Source: Actinomycetes bacterium
Lineage (GTDB): Bacteria; Actinomycetota; Acidimicrobiia; Acidimicrobiales; Palsa-688
Reading direction: 5' to 3'
DNA length: 9,788 bases
Assembly: GCA_021808665.1 (NCBI GenBank)
Contig: JAKBBA010000113.1
Coordinates: 1 to 9,788 of the forward strand
Shown: piece after piece, positions 1-5,350 of the stretch
How the letters are laid out: each line of letters opens with the position of its first letter
Numbering within the stretch: position 1 is the first letter of the stretch
Position numbers and translations under genes: made by a program
Notes under the pieces: generated by a model
What the model was told of the DNA's origin: nothing
Database searches by the model: none
What the model saw: only the letters and a program-made list of their open reading frames with translations

Positions 1-771
1 ACGGAGACTCTGCGCATCGGCGCAAGGGTGCTGGGTGTCGATTATCACCATCCGGCGGTCCTCGCTAAGGAAGCGGCCACCCTCGACCTGCTTTCCGAGG
101 GGCGACTCGAGCTCGGCCTCGGGGCTGGCTGGATCCGGGCGGAATACGAGGCGATGGGAATCAGCTGGGATCCCGCTTCCGTACGCATCGAGCGCCTCGG
201 GGAAGTGACGGCACTGGTAAAAGCGCACTTTAGTGGCGAGCCGATCGCTTTGGCAGGGCGACACGTCCAGGTGAGCGGTTACTCGGGAGTGCCTTTGCCC
301 GTGCAGCGACCTCGTCCACCGATCATGATCGGCGGAGGAGCGAAAAAGGTTCTGAGCCTCGCTGCACGCGAGGCGGACATCGTCAGCCTCAACTTCGACA
401 ACTCGTCGGGCAAACTCGGCGCCCCTTCGGTACGGGGTTCCGTGGCCGGGCAGACAGATCTTAAGATCGACTGGATCAGGGAAGCCGCGGGGGAGCGCTT
501 CGAGTCGGTCGAGTTGGAGATCGGAGCTTATTTTACCGTTGTGACTTCGGGTGGCTCGCAGACCGGAGCGAAGGCGGCGGAGATGGCGTCTGCGTTCGGG
601 ATGGATCCCGGCGACTTGGCTGAGCACCCCCACGTGCTCGTCGGGTCGCCTGACGAGATCGTCGAGAGGTTATTGGAGCGTCGCGAGCGATATCACATCA
701 GCTACGTGACGGTGTCCGATCGAACGATGCGGGACTTCGCTCCAATCGTCGCGAAGCTTTCAGGAAGCTAG
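1..771 (+). CDS. LLM class (luciferase-like) flavin/F420-dependent oxidoreductase, 5'-truncated by window edge
   Basis: The reading frame is open from base 1 (it begins TETLRIGARVLG), so the true start lies to the left; a GTG at 28 is inside the conserved region and is not the start. About 256 residues are visible, and I expect roughly 50 to 60 N-terminal residues to be missing. Family signs: the block VLAKEAATLDLLSEGRLELG followed by GLGAGW, which is characteristic of bacterial luciferase-like TIM-barrel enzymes, then RPPIMIGGGAKKVLSLAAREAD around the middle, and the C-terminal VGSPDEIVERLLERRERY helix region. In actinobacteria this subgroup usually uses coenzyme F420, less often FMN, to oxidise or reduce small organic molecules in the cytoplasm; the cofactor here is inferred from the family. 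The stop is 16 bases before the next SDR gene, so the two are probably co-transcribed. Function at family level is secure; the substrate is unknown. Confidence 0.88.
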   Translation, partial: TETLRIGARVLGVDYHHPAVLAKEAATLDLLSEGRLELGLGAGWIRAEYEAMGISWDPASVRIERLGEVTALVKAHFSGEPIALAGRHVQVSGYSGVPLPVQRPRPPIMIGGGAKKVLSLAAREADIVSLNFDNSSGKLGAPSVRGSVAGQTDLKIDWIREAAGERFESVELEIGAYFTVVTSGGSQTGAKAAEMASAFGMDPGDLAEHPHVLVGSPDEIVERLLERRERYHISYVTVSDRTMRDFAPIVAKLSGS

Positions 772-787
772 AGAGGATATTCCTACT

Positions 788-1765
788 GTGACATCAGCTA
801 ACGGAGCAAAGCCAGCCCCGGGGATTGCGTCGAGATTGTTTGATCTGACGGGCAAGACGGTCGTCTTGACCGGCGCAAGCTACGGGCTGGGCGAGACCAT
901 GGCTAAAGGGTTGGCTTCGGCGGGCGCCGATCTCATCCTCGCTGCGAGAAGCAAGGACAGCCTGGATGCGGTCACCTCGGAGTGCGCCGCGCTCGGCGTC
1001 GTTGGGACCTCGGTGGTTGCCGACGTATCCGATGAACAAGGCGTGAAGCGGATCATCGATGCCGCCATCGAACGCGACGGCAAGATCGACGTGCTCGTCA
1101 ACAACGCGGGAATCTCCGATATGCGAGGACTGCCGGCGGAGAACTTCGACATGGAGACTTTTCGACGGATTGTCGACGTCGACCTTTTCGGCGCCTTCAT
1201 GCTCGCGAGGGACGCCGGCCGCCACATGCTTGCAGCCGGACGCGGATCGATCATCAATATCTGCTCGATAATGGCTAGCGGCGCAAACGAGCTCAACGTG
1301 ATCGCCTATACTGGCGCCAAAGGTGGTCTGCTCAACCTCACCTACCAACTCGGCTGCGAGTGGGCAGACCGTGGCGTACGCGTCAACGCCATATCTCCTG
1401 GCTTCATCGTTACACCGATGACCGCGCCGGCGCTCGACGCTCTCGGGGTGAGCGAGTACATAGCGAGCCGGACGCCCATGCGTAGGGTCGGAAATGCCGA
1501 GGAGCTTCTCGGACCGTTGCTCTTCTTGGCGTCTGATGCTTCGAGCTATGTGACAGGGCTCAACCTGCTGGTCGATGGCGGTACGAACGCGTCGAACGGC
1601 TATTACCAGATCCGACCGGGCCATCACGGCTGGGGCGAAATGCTCGGGGCGCCCACCGTCGGGGACACCTACGAGGGGCTCGCCGCTTTACCGGAACGCC
1701 TGGCGCCGTGGGCCGGCGGGGTTCCCGGGATCCACTACGCCATGCCGTCCGAAGCAGCGGAGTAG
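788..1765 (+). CDS. Classical short-chain dehydrogenase/reductase with C-terminal tail
   Basis: A 325-residue NAD(P)-dependent alcohol/ketone oxidoreductase of the SDR family. The GTG start at 788 follows an AGAGGA ribosome binding site at 772-777. Visible motifs: cofactor loop TGASYGLG at residues 28-35, AAR at the end of strand 2 (residues 52-54, Arg suggesting NADP(H)), NNAG at 105-108, catalytic Ser160, and YTGAK with Tyr174 and Lys178. The usual structural DGG is at 263-265, where most classical SDRs end. This one continues for about 60 residues rich in Gly, Pro, Tyr and Trp (including GYYQIRPGHHGWGE), so it is longer than the usual 250-280. The position normally held by the fourth active-site residue, Asn before LxG, is Asp132 (VDVDLFG). 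It lies between the luciferase-like gene and livG with short gaps, so it probably belongs to a catabolic operon. The substrate is unknown. Confidence 0.9.
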   Translation: MTSANGAKPAPGIASRLFDLTGKTVVLTGASYGLGETMAKGLASAGADLILAARSKDSLDAVTSECAALGVVGTSVVADVSDEQGVKRIIDAAIERDGKIDVLVNNAGISDMRGLPAENFDMETFRRIVDVDLFGAFMLARDAGRHMLAAGRGSIINICSIMASGANELNVIAYTGAKGGLLNLTYQLGCEWADRGVRVNAISPGFIVTPMTAPALDALGVSEYIASRTPMRRVGNAEELLGPLLFLASDASSYVTGLNLLVDGGTNASNGYYQIRPGHHGWGEMLGAPTVGDTYEGLAALPERLAPWAGGVPGIHYAMPSEAAE

Positions 1766-1771
1766 CCGGCA

Positions 1772-2581
1772 GTGGCGCTATTGCACACCGAGAACCTGTC
1801 GGTGACCTTCGGCGGGCTCAAAGCTGTCGACGACGTGTCGATGGACATCCACGCCGGCCAGCTGGTCGGATTGATAGGCCCGAACGGTGCCGGCAAGACG
1901 ACCTTCGTCGATGGCCTGACCGGGTTCGTGCCGATGAAAGGCCGGATCGTATTCGACGGGAAGGACTTGACGTCGAGCGGGCCCCATTATCGTGCGCGTG
2001 CCGGAATGGTCCGGACGTGGCAATCACTCGAGTTGTTCGACGACCTCACGGTCACCGAGAACCTCCGCGTCGCCGCTGAGAAGTCGTCCGTGCTTGGCTT
2101 CCTTGCCGACCTGGTCCGGCCGAATCGCACGAAGGTCGTGCAGTCGGTCGACGACGCCCTTCGCCGTCTCGAACTTCTCGACGTAGCAGGGCGGGTGCCC
2201 GGCGAACTATCCCAAGGGCAGCGGAAGCTTGTAGGTGTCGCACGTGCCCTGGCCGCAAACCCCAAGCTCGTGTTGATGGACGAACCCGCCGCCGGACTCG
2301 ACACTACGGAAAGCCGCGAGCTCGGCCATCGGCTGCGCCGGATCGTGGACGACGGGACGACGGTGTTTCTGATCGACCATGACATGGGCCTGGTACTGGG
2401 AGTCTGCGATTACATCTACGTGATCGAATTCGGGCGGCTCATAGCTCAAGGCACACCCGCGCAGATCCGCAGCGACGATAAGGTGATCGCCGCATACCTG
2501 GGCGAGAGCGCACGCAAGGATGTCGAAGTCGCCAAGGCGGCGCTGGCACAAAGCGAGAACGCGGGGCCTATACAGCCGTGA
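1772..2581 (+). CDS. livG: Branched-chain amino acid-type ABC transporter ATP-binding protein LivG
   Basis: A 269-residue cytoplasmic ATPase that energises a HAAT-family importer, expected to pair with LivF under the LivHM permease. Motifs in order: Walker [10 protein letters not shown] at 36-44, Q-loop Gln84 in RTWQSLELFDDLTVTEN (the LivG pattern, with Trp where Phe is usual), signature LSQGQRKL at 146-153 (LivG proteins often have LSYGQ rather than LSGGQ), Walker B LVLMDEP at 166-172, D-loop GLD, and switch His203 in IDHDMGLV. The final 25 or so residues, after AYLGE, are an Ala/Glu-rich tail of no known role. The GTG start is 6 bases after the SDR stop, with GGAG at 1759-1762 as ribosome binding site. 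Its stop overlaps the next gene. Unusually, it is separated from the binding protein, permease and LivF genes by an epimerase-like gene and a promoter. Confidence 0.92.
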   Translation: MALLHTENLSVTFGGLKAVDDVSMDIHAGQLVGLIGPNGAGKTTFVDGLTGFVPMKGRIVFDGKDLTSSGPHYRARAGMVRTWQSLELFDDLTVTENLRVAAEKSSVLGFLADLVRPNRTKVVQSVDDALRRLELLDVAGRVPGELSQGQRKLVGVARALAANPKLVLMDEPAAGLDTTESRELGHRLRRIVDDGTTVFLIDHDMGLVLGVCDYIYVIEFGRLIAQGTPAQIRSDDKVIAAYLGESARKDVEVAKAALAQSENAGPIQP

Positions 2582-3597
2582 GGAGTCTCGTCCTGGGCGG
2601 CTCGGTATTCGTCGGGCGCCGTCTCGTCGACAAACTCTGTAGCGATGGTGGCGACGTCACGGTTCTCAACCGCGGGCGTACAGCGTCAGATTTGCCTCCC
2701 GGGGTGACACGGCTTGTGGCGGACCGGACGGACCTTGTCTCTATGATCGACGCGGTCGGTTCCAGGGAATGGGATGTCGTGTTCGACGTCTCAGGATTCG
2801 TCATGGCGGCAGGTGGGGTGGACATCGAAGGTTTACTGGACCTCTTCGCAGACCGGTGTGGCCGGTATTTATACGTCAGCTCGATCATGGCCTACGACCA
2901 GAGCCTGCTCGGGGTCATGCCGTGGAGCGAGGAGATGGCGAGCAATCCGAGTGGTCCCGACTCCTACGGCGGGTTCAAGGCGATGGTCGAAGGAGCGCTC
3001 TGCGATCGCTGGCGAACCTCGGGGTTCCCCTCGACGATAGTGAGGCCGGCAGCGATCTACGGCCCCCACAACAACATCTTCGACATGGAAACGCCGATGT
3101 GGCTGAGGCTGCTGCAACGCCGCCCCATATTCGTCCCTCACGGTGGCCTGGTCGCTTGCTCGTACGGCCACGTCGACGACCTCTGCGACGCGATGGTGTC
3201 GCTCGCTCAGTGCGAGCGTGCGCTCGGTGAAGTGTTCAACGTGACTGCGGAGGCTGTCACGTCGCGGCGTTACGTGGACGTACTCGCTTCGATCGTCGGC
3301 AAGGAGCCGGTGGTCGTCGAGTTGAGCGATGCGGAACTGGAGGAGCTTGACAGACCACCGTTCGGCCACTTGTTCGGACGTGCCCACCACGCGGTGCTGA
3401 GCACTGCGAAAGCGCAATCGGTGGGAGGATTGCCTGCTGGGCGGGACCTGCGCAGCGGTCACGAGCAGACCTACGAGTGGTTTCTGTCGATGGGATGGGA
3501 CCGCCTGAGCGCTCCCATGGTCGATTCACTGTGGCATGCCACGTGGGATTTCGAGTGGGAGGAGGAGGTGGCGGCGCGACGTTTGAACGTGCGCTGA
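2578..3597 (+). CDS. NAD-dependent epimerase/dehydratase family protein (extended/atypical SDR)
   Basis: A 339-residue cytoplasmic protein with a Rossmann fold. The N-terminal MRSLVLGGSVFVGRRLVDKL, with GGSVFVG at 7-13 and VTVLNRGRT at 28-35, is the nucleotide-binding pattern of atypical/extended SDRs. The Arg after strand 2 is compatible with NADP. The active-site pair is present in SYGGFK (Tyr130, Lys134), followed by the extended-SDR landmark RPAAIYGP at 156-163 and a VDDL element at 199-202. Relatives include sugar-nucleotide epimerases, chloroplast CSP41-like proteins and many uncharacterised actinobacterial reductases, so the substrate is not predictable. The start GTG overlaps the livG stop (GTGA, 4 bases) with no good ribosome binding site, so translation is probably coupled to livG. 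It is the last gene before the AT-rich promoter region and probably ends the upstream operon. Confidence 0.82.
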   Translation: MRSLVLGGSVFVGRRLVDKLCSDGGDVTVLNRGRTASDLPPGVTRLVADRTDLVSMIDAVGSREWDVVFDVSGFVMAAGGVDIEGLLDLFADRCGRYLYVSSIMAYDQSLLGVMPWSEEMASNPSGPDSYGGFKAMVEGALCDRWRTSGFPSTIVRPAAIYGPHNNIFDMETPMWLRLLQRRPIFVPHGGLVACSYGHVDDLCDAMVSLAQCERALGEVFNVTAEAVTSRRYVDVLASIVGKEPVVVELSDAELEELDRPPFGHLFGRAHHAVLSTAKAQSVGGLPAGRDLRSGHEQTYEWFLSMGWDRLSAPMVDSLWHATWDFEWEEEVAARRLNVR

Positions 3598-3631
3598 CGA
3601 TAGGGGTTCGCAGCACTTGAAATTAGTTATG

Positions 3632-3660
3632 TTGAAAGTTAAACTAACTGCTCGTATAGA
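3632..3660 (+). promoter_or_regulatory. Probable sigma-70-type promoter for the livK-livHM-livF unit
   Basis: TTGAAA at 3632-3637 (-35) and TATAGA at 3655-3660 (-10) are separated by exactly 17 bases, close to the housekeeping consensus. The gap around them is strikingly AT-rich against the GC-rich genes on both sides. Transcription would begin near 3666-3668, just past ATG 3663, which supports starting the binding protein at GTG 3714 with a leader of about 45 bases. A second TTGAAA at 3617-3622 has no suitably spaced -10. The prediction comes from base pattern only. Confidence 0.65.
3637..3649. promoter_or_regulatory. Candidate operator palindrome within the promoter spacer
   Basis: AGTTA-AAC-TAACT is a perfect 5-base inverted repeat with a 3-base centre. 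It starts at the last base of the -35 box and fills most of the spacer, where a bound repressor would block RNA polymerase. A further AGTTA lies at 3625-3629, 12 bases upstream in the same orientation as the left arm, and TTAGTT (3623-3628) pairs with AACTAA (3642-3647) as a wider imperfect arrangement. No regulator gene is in the window, so the cognate protein is unknown. The arms are short, so chance in AT-rich DNA is possible. Confidence 0.4.
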
Positions 3661-3713
3661 TTATGCGTGCCCGGAGCGGGCATCCAAATACCAAAAAGAG
3701 ACGGGGGTTTCGT

Positions 3714-5213
3714 GTGAGAACTACGACAAGGCGCAAGTCGGCTTGGATGGCAGGATGCGCGATCATGGCAATGGCAGCTGCGGCGTGCAGCAGCTCCACC
3801 AAGGCCGCTTCGACGGCGACGACTGCCGGCTCGACCGGCAGTTCGGGTTCGACCTCGGGCACAGCGGCGGCTGCGTCGTGTGCGGCGCCGAACACCTCTC
3901 TCGACGCGACCGACGGCAAGTACGCGGGCTGGATGCAGGCCGTCCTCAACTGCACTGCGAGCAAGCCGGTCAAAGCGACGGGCACCCCGATCCTGGTCGG
4001 TTTCTTGAACCCGCAAGGTGACCCGAACGGGAGCTTCCCGGACGCCACAGCCGGAGCCCAGGCCGCAGTGGACTACATCAACAATGAGCTAGGCGGTATC
4101 GGCGGCAATCCACTCAAGGGAGTCGCAGGACATCCGATCAAGTTGACCACCTGTTTCGAGACGATCGCGCCGAGCTCGTCCACGTCGTGTGCGAACCAGA
4201 TCGTCTCGCAAAAGCCGGCGTTCATCATCTCCGGCTATCAGTTCTTCGGTTCGAGCGTCGACCCGATCTTCGCAGCGGCTGGGATCCCGGTCATTAACTT
4301 CAACCCGATCACCCAGGCGGATTTCCAGGGCAAGAACATCTACGACATCGCGGCCGGTGGTGGTTGTGTGGGGGTGCACCCGGGGCTGATCAGCTTCGCC
4401 GCGTACACGCTTCACGCTACGAACCTTGCGATTCCCTGGTCGAACACCGCCCCGGGCGTACCGTGCTACTACGACCTGGAGCAAAAGCCGGTCGAGGTCA
4501 TCAACGGATCCCTGAAGCCGACGCCCGCGGGCGTAAAGCTCATCCCCGGTCTGACTGAGAAGGGATACCCGATTCCGCCCGCGTCTCCCGACGACTCGGC
4601 TGTAGTAGCCCAGATACTCGCGCAGAAGCCGGATGCGATCATATTCTCTGCTCAGGCATCCGATTGCTTCAACCTACTCAACGCCCTGTCGACGGCCGGA
4701 TGGACCGCAAAGAAGATCCCCCTGATCTTCTCCGGCGCCTGCACCGACACCCAGCAGATAGCGCAGGCGGGATCGAAGGTCGATGGGGTGTACTTCGTCG
4801 GCGCATCCTACAACCTGCTCGATCCGAGCTCGGCTACAGGCCTGGCGAGCCAGGAGATTAGCGTCATCAACGCCAAAGACAAGCAGTACTCGCCGAGCCA
4901 AACGCCGACAGGCATCGAGACCGCAATGTTCCAGACGGTCCTCACCACCTGGCTGACCCTGGACAACTCGCCGACAGCGAACTCGCTCACCGCCTCGAGC
5001 ATCGACACGACCATTGCGAACACGTCGAACGTCCACATGTTCGCCGGGGTGCCGTGGGGTTGCAAGTCCGCTCCGGCGAACTACTCGAGCGTGTGTTCCA
5101 CCGCGGTATCGGTGCTCCAATGGAACGGCACGAAGTTCGTGACCATCACCAAGCCGTTCTCGGCGAGCTACATCGTCGCCGGTACGCCGCTGCACGAGAC
5201 CGCTCAGGGCTGA
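3714..5213 (+). CDS. LivK-type ABC transporter substrate-binding lipoprotein
   Basis: A 499-residue extracytoplasmic binding protein (periplasmic-binding-protein type I fold, HAAT family) that would deliver ligand to LivHM. I prefer GTG 3714 over ATG 3663: the predicted transcript begins after 3663, a GAG/GGGGG purine stretch at 3698-3707 precedes 3714, and the shorter form gives a normal lipoprotein signal peptide. That signal has Arg6-Arg7-Lys8, a hydrophobic core at about 10-24 and a lipobox AAA-Cys25. A Ser/Thr/Ala-rich tether (26-55) follows. The binding domain opens at TPILVGFLNPQGDPNG (about 91-106) with AAVDYINNELGGIGG at 117-131, typical of the family. The mature part has ten cysteines (56, 80, 147, 159, 218, 251, 318, 343, 450, 461), possibly five disulfides. 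The ligand could be an amino acid, amide or hydrophobic organic acid; the sequence does not decide. Confidence 0.88.
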   Translation: MRTTTRRKSAWMAGCAIMAMAAAACSSSTKAASTATTAGSTGSSGSTSGTAAAASCAAPNTSLDATDGKYAGWMQAVLNCTASKPVKATGTPILVGFLNPQGDPNGSFPDATAGAQAAVDYINNELGGIGGNPLKGVAGHPIKLTTCFETIAPSSSTSCANQIVSQKPAFIISGYQFFGSSVDPIFAAAGIPVINFNPITQADFQGKNIYDIAAGGGCVGVHPGLISFAAYTLHATNLAIPWSNTAPGVPCYYDLEQKPVEVINGSLKPTPAGVKLIPGLTEKGYPIPPASPDDSAVVAQILAQKPDAIIFSAQASDCFNLLNALSTAGWTAKKIPLIFSGACTDTQQIAQAGSKVDGVYFVGASYNLLDPSSATGLASQEISVINAKDKQYSPSQTPTGIETAMFQTVLTTWLTLDNSPTANSLTASSIDTTIANTSNVHMFAGVPWGCKSAPANYSSVCSTAVSVLQWNGTKFVTITKPFSASYIVAGTPLHETAQG

Positions 5214-5232
5214 GCGACAACAATGAAGCTGA

Positions 5233-5283
5233 TGCCGGCCGGCCGCTGCGGGGAAGTCTCCCGCACCAGCCGGCCGGCCGGCA
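5233..5283 (+). terminator. Very strong intercistronic hairpin between livK and livHM (attenuator or mRNA-stabilising element)
   Basis: Arms 5233-5245 and 5271-5283 are perfectly complementary over 13 bases (TGCCGGCCGGCCG pairs with its complement). Inside, GCGGG at 5248-5252 pairs with CCCGC at 5260-5264, plus a G-U pair, closing a 5-base loop AAGTC. No T-run follows, so it is not a classical intrinsic terminator. Such hairpins after a binding-protein gene commonly stop part of the transcripts or block 3' exonuclease decay, which keeps binding protein in excess over permease; that role here is inferred from position. Confidence 0.6.
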
Positions 5284-5306
5284 CTCGGCTACAGCAGCAG
5301 TGCCGG
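5278..5306 (+). promoter_or_regulatory. Alternative hairpin overlapping the 3' arm of the intercistronic stem
   Basis: CCGGCACT at 5278-5285 is perfectly complementary to AGTGCCGG at 5299-5306, with a 13-base loop. Its left arm shares bases 5278-5283 with the 3' arm of the larger hairpin, so both cannot form at once. The larger stem should be much more stable, so any switching would depend on the order of folding or on ribosomes. It may also be a by-product of GGCC-rich sequence. Confidence 0.35.
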
Positions 5307-5350
5307 TCGCAAGTTTGGATCTCGTCACCTAATCATCCAGGGAGCATGAC

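Noticed and set aside
794..1627. Long open frame of 277 codons on the minus strand opposite the first SDR
   Set aside because: It is the antisense shadow of a clearly recognisable SDR in GC-rich DNA, and its translation shows no family pattern.
3589..3616. Possible terminator after the epimerase-type gene (GTGC...GCAC)
   Set aside because: Only four pairs plus a bulged two-pair extension and no T-run; too weak to call.
3786..3890. Repetitive-looking GC-rich stretch in the binding-protein gene
   Set aside because: It encodes the Ser/Thr/Ala-rich tether after the lipid-anchored cysteine, which is ordinary for such lipoproteins.
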